Shown here one piece after another: positions 52,105 to 63,278 of a stretch of DNA of 64,000 bases. Source of the stretch: Calliopsis andreniformis (taxonomy: Eukaryota; Arthropoda; Insecta; Hymenoptera; Andrenidae); contig NW_027480595.1 of NCBI RefSeq assembly GCF_051401765.1, positions 620,001-684,000 of the forward strand, given 5' to 3'. How positions within the stretch are numbered: the stretch's first letter is position 1; every line of letters begins with the position of its first letter. A program made the position numbers and the translations under genes. The notes under the pieces are model-generated. The model was not told the origin of the DNA. It did no database searches and saw nothing but the letters and a program-made list of their open reading frames with translations.

Positions 52105-54173
52105 ATATTCTATTGAGGATTGAGCATTGACAACTGATTGTTGAGGACTGAGGGCTGAAGATTGAGGGTTCCGGATTGAGGATTCAGAATTGAAATTTGA
52201 GGACTGAGCATTGAGGATTGAAGATTGAGTATTGAGGATTGAAGATTGAGAATTGAGGATTGAGGATTGAGGATTGAGGATGAGGGCTGAGTGTTGAGGA
52301 TTGAGGTTTGAGGACCGAGGACTGAGGATTGAGGATTGAGAATTGAGGATTGAGGATTGAGGGTTGAAGACTGAGGACTGGGTATTGAGGATTGAAGAAT
52401 GAGGATTGAAGATTGAGGATTGAGTATTGAGGATTGAAGATTGACGATCGAGTAATGAGAATTGAGGATTCAGTATTGAGGATTGAGGATTGAAGATTGA
52501 GTATTGAGGATTGAAGGTTGAGGATTGTAGATTGAGGATTGAGGATTGAGGATTGAAAATTGAGGATTGGGGACTGAATGCTGAGGGTTGAATGATGAGA
52601 ATTGATGTTTGTGGATAGAGATTTGAAGATTGCAGGTTGAGTATTGAGTATTGAAAACTGTGAAATCATGGTATTCTATTGAGGATTGAGGATGGACCAC
52701 TGACTGTTGAGGACTGAGGGCTGAAGATTGAGGATTCAGGATTGAGGATTCAGGATTGAGGTTTGAGGACTGAGGATTGAGGATTGAGGATTGAGGATTG
52801 AGGATTGAGGATTGAGGATTGAAGACTGAGGATCGGGTATTGATGATTGAACATTGAGGATTGAGGATTGAGGATTGAGGATTGAGGATTGAGGATTGAA
52901 GATTGAATATTGATAAATGAAGATTGAGGATTGATGATTGAAGGTCGTGGATTGAGGACGAGGACTGAGGGTTGGGTATTGATACTTGAGGCCTGAGGAT
53001 TGAGGATTGAGGATTGCGAATTGAGGATTGAGGATTTAAGATTGAGGATTGGGTATTGAGGATTGAAGATTGAGCATTGAGGATTGAGGACAGAGGATTG
53101 AGGATTGAAGATTGAGTATTGAGGATTGAAGATTGAAGATTGACGATTGAGGATTGGGTATTGAGGATTGAAGATTGAGCATTGAGGATTGAGGACAGAG
53201 GATTGAGGATTGAAGATTGAGTATTGAGGATTGAAGATTGACGATTGAGGATTGAGGATTGAGGATTGAGGATAGAGGATTGAGGATTGAGGATTGAAGA
53301 TTGAGTATTGAGGATTGAAGATTGAGGATTGAGGATTGAGGATTCAGGATTGAGGATTGAAGATTGAGTACTGAAGATTGAAGATTGAGGATTGAGGATT
53401 GAGGATTGAGGATTGAGGATTGAGGATTGAGGATTGAAGATTGAGTATTGGGGATTGAAGATTGAGGATTGAGGATTGAGGATTGAGGATTGAGGATTGA
53501 AGATTGAGTACTGAGGATTGAAGATTGACGATTGAGGATTGAGGATTGAGGATTGAGGATAGAGGATTGAGGATTGAGGATTGAAGATTGAGTATTGAGG
53601 ATTGAAGATTGAGGATTGAAGATTGAGGATTCAGGATTGAGGATTGAAGATTGAGTACTGAAGGTTGAAGATTGAGGATTGAGGATTGAGGATTGAGGAT
53701 TGAGGATTGAGGATTGAGGATTGAAGATTGAGTATTGGGGATTGAAGATTGAGGATTGAGGATTGAGGATTGAGGATTGAGGATTGAGGATTGAAGATTG
53801 AGTACTGAAGATTGAAGATTGAGGATTGAGGATTGAGGATTGAGGATTGAGGATTGAGGATTGAGGATTGAGGATTGAAGATTGAGTATTGGGGATTGAA
53901 GATTGAGGATTGAGGATTGAGGATTGAGGATTGAGGATTGAAGATTGAGTACTGAGGATTGAAGATTAAGATTGAGGATTGAGGATTGAGGACTGAGGAT
54001 TGAGGATTGAGGATTGAAGGTTCAGTATTGAGGATTGAAGATTGAGAATTGAGGATTGAGGATTGAACATTGAGGACTGAGTGTTGGGGGTTGAGTGATG
54101 AGAATTGATGTTTGTGGATAGAGATTTGAAGATTGCAGATTGAGTATTGAGTATTGAAAACTGTGAATTGAGT
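52105..54173. repeat. Right-hand HOR unit A, 2069 bp
   Basis: Units are cut at the alpha anchor heptamer ATATTCT. Unit A has the alpha core, GGTTCCGG 62 bp later, the beta core 566 bp after alpha, AAGGTCGTGG at about 52945, then a long tract of near-pure heptamers. In the tract, a 105-bp segment is doubled (GGGTATTGAG at 53051 and 53156) and a 287-bp segment is doubled (GATAGAGG at 53271 and 53558). Confidence 0.9.
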
Positions 54174-56109
54174 ATATTCTATTGAGGATTGAGGATTGAC
54201 AACTGATTGTTGAGGACTGAGGGCTGAAGATTGAGGGTTCCGGATTGAGGATTCAGAATTGAAATTTGAGGACTGAGCATTGAGGATTGAAGATTGAGTA
54301 TTGAGGATTGAAGATTGAGAATTGAGGATTGAGGATTGAGGATTGAGGATGAGGGCTGAGGGTTGAGGATTGAGGTTTGAGGACCGTGGACTGAGGATTG
54401 AGGATTGAGAATTGAGGATTGAGGATTGACGGTTGAAGACTGAGGATTGGGTATTGAGGATTGAAGAATGAGGATTGAGGATTGAGGATTGAGTATTGAG
54501 GATTGAAGATTGACGATCGAGTAATGAGAATTGAGGATTGAGTATTGAGGATTGAGGATTGAAGATTGAGTATTGAGGATTGAAGGTTGAGGATTGTAGA
54601 TTGAGGATTGAGGATTGAGGATTGAAAATTGAGGATTGGGGACTGAATGTTGAGGGTTGAATGATGAGAATTGATGTTTGTGGATAGAGATTTGAAGATT
54701 GCAGGTTGAGTATTGAGTATTGAAAACTGTGAAATCATGGTATTCTATTGAGGATTGAGGATGGACCACTGACTGTTGAGGACTGAGGGCTGAAGATTGA
54801 GGATTCAGGATTGAGGATTCAGGATTGAGGTTTGAGGACTGAGGATTGAGGATTGAGGATTGAGGATTGAGGATTGAGGATTGAGGATTGAAGACTGAGG
54901 ATCGGGTATTGATGATAGAACATTGAGGATTGAGGATTGAGGATTGAGGATTGAGGATTGAGGATTGAGGATTGAGGATTGAAGATTGAATATTGATAAA
55001 TGAAGATTGAGGATTGATGATTGAAGGTCGTGGATTGAGGACGAGGACTGAGGGTTGGGTATTGATACTTGAGTCCTGAGGATTGAGGATTGAGGATTGC
55101 GAATTGAGGATTGAGGATTTAAGATTGAGGATTGGGTACTGAGGATTGAAGATTGAGCATTGAGGATTGAGGACAGAGGATTGAGGATTGAAGATTGAGT
55201 ATTGAGGATTGAAGATTGAAGATTGACGATTGAGGATTGGGTATTGAGGATTGAAGATTGAGCATTGAGGATTGAGGACAGAGGATTGAGGATTGAAGAT
55301 TGAGTATTGAGGATTGAAGATTGACGATTGAGGATTGAGGATTGAGGATTGAGGATAGAGGATTGAGGATTGAGGATTGAAGATTGAGTATTGAGGATTG
55401 AAGATTGAGGATTGAGGATTGAGGATTCAGGATTGAGGATTGAAGATTGAGTACTGAAGATTGAAGATTGAGGATTGAGGATTGAGGATTGAGGATTGAG
55501 GATTGAGGATTGAGGATTGAAGATTGAGTATTGGGGATTGAAGATTGAGGATTGAGGATTGAGGATTGAGGATTGAGGATTGAAGATTGAGTACTGAGGA
55601 TTGAAGATTGACGATTGAGGATTGAGGATTGAGGATTGAGGATAGAGGATTGAGGATTGAGGATTGAAGATTGAGTATTGAGGATTGAAGATTGAGGATT
55701 GAGGATTGAGGATTCAGGATTGAGGATTGAAGATTGAGTACTGAAGATTGAAGATTGAGGATTGAGGATTGAGGATTGAGGATTGAGGATTGAGGATTGA
55801 GGATTGAGGATTGAAGATTGAGTATTGGGGATTGAAGATTGAGGATTGAGGATTGAGGATTGAGGATTGAGGATTGAAGATTGAGTACTGAGGATTGAAG
55901 ATTAAGATTGAGGATTGAGGATTGAGGACTGAGGATTGAGGATTGAGGATTGAAGGTTCAGTATTGAGGATTGAAGATTGAGAATTGAGGATTGAGGATT
56001 GAACATTGAGGACTGAGTGTTGAGGGTTGAGTGATGAGAATTGATGTTTGTGGATAGAGATTTGAAGATTGCAGATTGACTATTGAGTATTGAAAACTGT
56101 GAATTGAGT
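54174..56109. repeat. Right-hand HOR unit B, 1936 bp
   Basis: Same order as unit A. The beta core is at 54740, again 566 bp from alpha. The 287-bp doubling is retained (GATAGAGG at 55354 and 55641). The unit is 133 bp (19 heptamers) shorter than A, all in the heptamer tract between beta and the next alpha. Confidence 0.9.
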
Positions 56110-57031
56110 ATATTCTATTGAGGATTGAGGATTGAAAACTGATTGTTGAGGACTGAGGGGTGAAGATTGAGGGTTCCGGATTGAGGATTCAGAATTGAAA
56201 TTTGAGGACTGAGCATTGAGGATTGAAGATTGAGTATTGAGGATTGAAGATTGAGAATTGAGGATTGAGGATTGAGGATTGAGGATGAGGGCTGAGGGTT
56301 GAGGATTGAGGTTTGAGGACCGAGGACTGAGGATTGAGGATTGAGAGTTGAGGATTGAGGATTGAGGGTTGAAGACTGAGGATTGGGTATTGAGGATTGA
56401 AGAATGAGGATTGAGGATTGAGGATTGAGTATTGAGGATTGAAGATTGACGATCGAGTATTGAGAATTGAGGATTGAGTATTGAGGATTGAGGATTGAAG
56501 ATTGAGTATTGAGGATTGAAGGTTGAGGATTGTGGATTGAGGATTGAGGATTGAGGATTGAAAATTGAGGATTGGGGACTGAATGTTGAGGGTTGAATGA
56601 TGAGAATTGATGTTTGTGGATAGAGATTTGAAGATTGCAGGTTGAGTATTGAGTATTGAAAACTGTGAAATCATGGTATTCTATTGAGGATTGAGGATGG
56701 ACCACTGACTGTTGAGGACTGAGGGCTGAAGATTGAGGATTCAGGATTGAGGATTCAGGATTGAGGTTTGAGGACTGAGGATTGAGGATTGAGGATTGAA
56801 GATTGAGTACTGAGGATTGAAGATTAAGATTGAGGATTGAGGATTGAGGACTGAGGATTGAGGATTGAGGATTGAAGGTTCAGTATTGAGGATTGAAGAT
56901 TGAGAATTGAGGATTGAGGATTGAACATTGAGGACTGAGTGTTGAGGGTTGAGTGATGAGAATTGATGTTTGTGGATAGAGATTTGAAGATTGCAGATTG
57001 AGTATGAAGTATTGAAAGCTGTGAATTGAGT
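56110..57031. repeat. Right-hand HOR unit C, 922 bp (short)
   Basis: Alpha at 56110, beta at 56676 (566 bp). The spacer to the next alpha is only 356 bp, so the AAGGTCGTGG segment and the long tract are missing. The anchor differs slightly from its neighbours (AAAACTGATTG for ACAACTGATTG). Confidence 0.9.
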
Positions 57032-58183
57032 ATATTCTATTGAGGATTGAGGATTGACAACTGATTGTTGAGGACTGAGGGCTGAAGATTGAGGGTTCCG
57101 GATTGAGGATTCAGAATTGAAATTTGAGGACTGAGCATTGAGGATTGAAGATTGAGTATTGAGGATTGAAGATTGAGAATTGAGGATTGAGGATTGAGGA
57201 TTGAGGATGAGGACTGAGGTCTGAAGATTGAGGATTCAGGATTGAGGATTCAGGATTGAGGTTTGAGGACTGAGGATTGAGGATTGAGGATTGAGGATTG
57301 AGGATTGAGGATTGAGGATTGAGGACGAGGACTGAGGGTTGAGTATTGATACTTGAGGCCTGAGGATTGAGGATTGAGGATTGCGAATTGAGGATTGAGG
57401 ATTTAAGATTGAGGATTGGGTATTGAGGATTGAAGATTGAGCATAGAGGATTGAGGACAGAGGATTGAGGATTGAAGATTGAGTATTGAGGATTGAAGAC
57501 TGACGATTGAGGATTGGGTATTGAGGATTGAAGATTGAGCATTGAGGATTGAGGACAGAGGATTGGGGATTGAAGATTGAGTATTGAGGATTGAAGATTG
57601 ACGATTGAGGATTGAGGATTGAGGATTGAGGATAGAGGATTGAGGATTGAGGATTGAAGATTGAGTATTGAGGATTGAGGATTGAGGATCGAGGATTGAG
57701 GATTGAGGATTGAAAATTGAGGATTGGGGACTGAATGTTGAGGGTTGAATGATGAGAATTGATGTTTGTGGATAGAGATTTGAAGATTGCAGGTTGAGTA
57801 TTGAGTATTGAAAACTGTGAAATCATGGTATTCTATTGAGGATTGAGGATGGACCACTGACAGTTGAGGACTGAGGGCTGAAGATTGAGGATTCAGGATT
57901 GAGGATTCAGGATTGAGGTTTGAGGACTGAGGATTGAGGATTGAGGATTGAAGATTGAGTACTGAGGATTGAAGATTAAGATTGAGGATTGAGGATTGAG
58001 GACTGAGGATTGAGGATTGAGGATTGAAGGTTCAGAATTGAGGATTGAAGATTGAGAATTGAGGATTGAGGATTGAACATTGAGGACTGAGTGTTGAGGG
58101 TTGAGTGATGAGAATTGATGTTTGTCGATAGAGGTTTGAAGATTGCAGATTGAGTATGGAGTATTGAAAACTGTGAATTGAGT
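57032..58183. repeat. Right-hand HOR unit D, 1152 bp (rearranged)
   Basis: Alpha at 57032 and beta at 57828 are 796 bp apart, the only unit that breaks the 566-bp rule. Between them, after GGATGAGGACTGAGG near 57207, lies part of the material normally found after beta (GATACTTGAGGCCTGAGG near 57348 and the GATAGAGG tract at 57641). The spacer to the next alpha is 356 bp as in unit C. This looks like an internal deletion joining one unit's alpha side to another's post-beta tract. Confidence 0.87.
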
Positions 58184-59679
58184 ATATTCTATTGAGGATT
58201 GAGGATTGACAACTGATTGTTGAGGACTGAGGGCTGAAGATTGAGGGTTCCGGATTGAGGATTCAGAATTGAAATTTGAGGACTGAGCATTGAGGATTGA
58301 AGATTGAGTATTGAGGATTGAAGATTGAGGATTGAGGATTGAGGATTGAGGATTGAGGATGAGGGCTGAGGGTTGAGGATTGAGGTTTGAGGACCGAGGA
58401 CTGAGGATTGACGATTGAGAATTGAGGATTGAGGATTGAGGGTTGAAGACTGAGGATTGGGTATTGAGGATTGAAGAATGAGGATTGAGGATTGAGGATT
58501 GAGTATTGAGGATTGAAGATTGACGATCGAGTAATGAGAATTGAGGATTGAGTATTGAGGATTGAGGATTGAAGATTGAGTATTGAGGATTGAAGGTTGA
58601 GGATTGTGGATTGAGGATTGAGGATTGAGGATTGAAAATTGAGGATTGGGGACTGAATGTTGAGGGTTGAATGATGAGAATTGATGTTTGTGGATAGAGA
58701 TTTGAAGATTGCAGGTTGAGTATTGAGTATTGAAAACTGTGAAATCATGGTATTCTATTGAGGATTGAGGATGGACCACTGACTGTTGAGGACTGAGGGC
58801 TGAAGATTGAGGATTCAGGATTGAGGATTCAGGATTGAGGTTTGAGGACTGAGGATTGAGGATTGAGGATTGAGGATTGAGGATTGAAGAATTGAGGATT
58901 GAGGATTGAAGACTGAGGATCGGGTATTGATGATTGAACATAGAGGATTGAGGATTGAGGATTGAGGATTGAGGATTGAGGATTGAAGGTTGAATATTGA
59001 TGAATGAAGATTGAGGATTGAGGATTGAAGGTCGTGGATTGAGGACGAGGACTGAGGGTTGAGTATTGATACTTGAGGCCTGAGGATTGAGGATTGAGGA
59101 TTGCGAATTGAGGATTGAGGATTTAAGATTGAGGATTGGGTATTGAGGATTGAAGATTGAGCATTGAGGATTGAGGACAGAGGATTGAGGATTGATGATT
59201 GAGTACTGAGGATTGAAGATTGACGATTGAGGATTGAGGATTGAGGATTGAGGATAGAGGATTGAGGATTGAGGATTGAAGATTGAGTATTGAGGATTGA
59301 AGATTGAGGATTGAGGATTGAGGATTGAGGATTGAGGATTGAGGATTGAGGATTGAGGATTGAGGATTGAGGATTGAGGATTGAAGATTGAGTATTGGGG
59401 ATTGAAGATTGAGGATTGAGGATTGAGGATTGAGGATTGAGGATTGAAGATTGAGTACTGAGGATTGAAGATTAAGATTGAGGATTGAGGATTGAGGACT
59501 GAGGATTGAGGATTGAGGATTGAAGGTTCAGTATTGAGGATTGAAGATTGAGAATTGAGGATTGAGGATTGAACATTGAGGACTGAGTGTTGGGGGTTGA
59601 GTGATGAGAATTGATGTTTGTGGATAGAGATTTGAAGATTGCAGATTGAGTATTGAGTATTGAAAACTGTGAATTGAGT
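58184..59679. repeat. Right-hand HOR unit E, 1496 bp
   Basis: Alpha 58184, beta 58750 (566 bp), AAGGTCGTGG near 59028, single GATAGAGG tract near 59253. Near 58887 there is GAAGAATTGAGG, an out-of-register 8-mer not seen at this place in other units. It holds the 11-unit pure run at 59303-59379. Confidence 0.88.
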
Positions 59680-61748
59680 ATATTCTATTGAGGATTGAGG
59701 ATTGACAACTGATTGTTGAGGACTGAGGGCTGAAGATTGAGGGTTCCGGATTGAGGATTCAGAATTGAAATTTGAGGACTGAGCATTGAGGATTGAAGAT
59801 TGAGTATTGAGGATTGAAGATTGAGAATTGAGGATTGAGGATTGAGGATTGAGGATGAGGGCTGAGTGTTGAGGATTGAGGTTTGAGGACCGAGGACTGA
59901 GGATTGAGGATTGAGAATTGAGGATTGAGGATTGAGGGTTGAAGACTGAGGATTGGGTATTGAGGATTGAAGAATGAGGATTGAGGATTGAGGATTGAGT
60001 ATTGAGGATTGAAGATTGACGATCGAGTAATGAGAATTGAGGATTGAGTATTGAGGATTGAGGATTGAAGATTGAGTATTGAGGATTGAAGGTTGAGGAT
60101 TGTAGATTGAGGATTGAGGATTGAGGATTGAAAATTGAGGATTGGGGACTGAATGCTGAGGGTTGAATGATGAGAATTGATGTTTGTGGATAGAGATTTG
60201 AAGATTGCAGGTTGAGTATTGAGTATTGAAAACTGTGAAATCATGGTATTCTATTGAGGATTGAGGATGGACCACTGACTGTTGAGGACTGAGGGCTGAA
60301 GATTGAGGATTCAGGATTGAGGATTCAGGATTGAGGTTTGAGGACTGAGGATTGAGGATTGAGGATTGAGGATTGAGGATTGAGGATTGAGGATTGAAGA
60401 CTGAGGATCGGGTATTGATGATTGAACATTGAGGATTGAGGATTGAGGATTGAGGATTGAGGATTGAGGATTGAAGATTGAATATTGATAAATGAAGATT
60501 GAGGATTGATGATTGAAGGTCGTGGATTGAGGACGAGGACTGAGGGTTGGGTATTGATACTTGAGGCCTGAGGATTGAGGATTGAGGATTGCGAATTGAG
60601 GATTGAGGATTTAAGATTGAGGATTGGGTATTGAGGATTGAAGATTGAGCATTGAGGATTGAGGACAGAGGATTGAGGATTGAAGATTGAGTATTGAGGA
60701 TTGAAGATTGAAGATTGACGATTGAGGATTGGGTATTGAGGATTGAAGATTGAGCATTGAGGATTGAGGACAGAGGATTGAGGATTGAAGATTGAGTATT
60801 GAGGATTGAAGATTGACGATTGAGGATTGAGGATTGAGGATTGAGGATAGAGGATTGAGGATTGAGGATTGAAGATTGAGTATTGAGGATTGAAGATTGA
60901 GGATTGAGGATTGAGGATTCAGGATTGAGGATTGAAGATTGAGTACTGAAGATTGAAGATTGAGGATTGAGGATTGAGGATTGAGGATTGAGGATTGAGG
61001 ATTGAGGATTGAAGATTGAGTATTGGGGATTGAAGATTGAGGATTGAGGATTGAGGATTGAGGATTGAGGATTGAAGATTGAGTACTGAGGATTGAAGAT
61101 TGACGATTGAGGATTGAGGATTGAGGATTGAGGATAGAGGATTGAGGATTGAGGATTGAAGATTGAGTATTGAGGATTGAAGATTGAGGATTGAAGATTG
61201 AGGATTCAGGATTGAGGATTGAAGATTGAGTACTGAAGATTGAAGATTGAGGATTGAGGATTGAGGATTGAGGATTGAGGATTGAGGATTGAGGATTGAA
61301 GATTGAGTATTGGGGATTGAAGATTGAGGATTGAGGATTGAGGATTGAGGATTGAGGATTGAGGATTGAAGATTGAGTACTGAAGATTGAAGATTGAGGA
61401 TTGAGGATTGAGGATTGAGGATTGAGGATTGAGGATTGAGGATTGAGGATTGAAGATTGAGTATTGGGGATTGAAGATTGAGGATTGAGGATTGAGGATT
61501 GAGGATTGAGGATTGAAGATTGAGTACTGAGGATTGAAGATTAAGATTGAGGATTGAGGATTGAGGACTGAGGATTGAGGATTGAGGATTGAAGGTTCAG
61601 TATTGAGGATTGAAGATTGAGAATTGAGGATTGAGGATTGAACATTGAGGACTGAGTGTTGGGGGTTGAGTGATGAGAATTGATGTTTGTGGATAGAGAT
61701 TTGAAGATTGCAGATTGAGTATTGAGTATTGAAAACTGTGAATTGAGT
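59680..61748. repeat. Right-hand HOR unit F, 2069 bp
   Basis: Same length as unit A and the same internal landmarks, including both 287-bp-spaced GATAGAGG copies (60846, 61133) and GGGCTGAGTGTTGAGG after the alpha module. Beta is at 60246. Only scattered single-base differences from A were seen, for example GGATTGGG here against GGACTGGG near 52378. Confidence 0.9.
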
Positions 61749-63278
61749 ATATTCTATTGAGGATTGAGGATTGACAACTGATTGTTGAGGACTGAGGGCT
61801 GAAGATTGAGGGTTCCGGATTGAGGATTCAGAATTGAAATTTGAGGACTGAGCATTGAGGATTGAAGATTGAGTATTGAGGATTGAAGATTGAGAATTGA
61901 GGATTGAGGATTGAGGATTGAGGATGAGGGCTGAGTGTTGAGGATTGAGGTTTGAGGACCGAGGACTGAGGATTGAGGATTGAGAATTGAGGATTGAGGA
62001 TTGAGGGTTGAAGACTGAGGATTGGGTATTGAGGATTGAAGAATGAGGATTGAGGATTGAGGATTGAGTATTGAGGATTGAAGATTGACGATCGAGTAAT
62101 GAGAATTGAGGATTGAGTATTGAGGATTGAGGATTGAAGATTGAGTATTGAGGATTGAAGGTTGAGGATTGTAGATTGAGGATTGAGGATTGAGGATTGA
62201 AAATTGAGGATTGGGGACTGAATGCTGAGGGTTGAATGATGAGAATTGATGTTTGTGGATAGAGATTTGAAGATTGCAGGTTGAGTATTGAGTATTGAAA
62301 ACTGTGAAATCATGGTATTCTATTGAGGATTGAGGATGGACCACTGACTGTTGAGGACTGAGGGATGAAGATTGAGGATTCAGGATTGAGGATTCAGGAT
62401 TGAGGTTTGAGGACTGAGGATTGAGGATTGAGGATTGAGGATTGAGGATTGAGGATTGAGGATTGAAGACTGAGGATCGGGTATTGATGATTGAACATTG
62501 AGGATTGAGGATTGAGGATTGAGGATTGAGGATTGAGGATTGAAGATTGAATATTGATAAATGAAGATTGAGGATTGATGATTGAAGGTCGTGGATTGAG
62601 GACGAGGACTGAGGGTTGGGTATTGATACTTGAGGCCTGAGGATTGAGGATTGAGGATTGCGAATTGAGGATTGAGGATTTAAGATTGAGGATTGGGTAT
62701 TGAGGATTGAAGATTGAGCATTGAGGATTGAGGACAGAGGATTGAGGATTGATGATTGAGTACTGAGGATTGAAGATTGACGATTGAGGATTGAGGATTG
62801 AGGATTGAGGATAGAGGATTGAGGATTGAGGATTGAAGATTGAGTATTGAGGATTGAAGATTGAGGATTGAGGATTGAGGATTGAGGATTGAGGATTGAA
62901 GATTGAGTACTGAAGATTGAAGATTGAGGATTGAGGATTGAGGATTGAGGATTGAGGATTGAGGATTGAGGATTGAGGATTGAAGATTGAGTATTGGGGA
63001 TTGAAGATTGAGGATTGAGGATTGAGGATTGAGGATTGAGGATTGAAGATTGAGTACTGAGGATTGAAGATTAAGATTGAGGATTGAGGATTGAGGACTG
63101 AGGATTGAGGATTGAGGATTGAAGGTTCAGTATTGAGGATTGAAGATTGAGAATTGAGGATTGAGGATTGAACATTGAGGACTGAGTGTTGGGGGTTGAG
63201 TGATGAGAATTGATGTTTGTGGATAGAGATTTGAAGATTGCAGATTGAGTATTGAGTATTGAAAACTGTGAATTGAGT
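61749..63278. repeat. Right-hand HOR unit G, 1530 bp
   Basis: Alpha 61749, beta 62315 (566 bp), one GATAGAGG tract (62810). It is 539 bp (exactly 77 heptamers) shorter than unit F, and the loss lies in the tract after AAGGTCGTGG. The alpha-beta module is nearly the same as in F (GGGATGAAG near 62363 for GGGCTGAAG is one difference). Confidence 0.9.
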
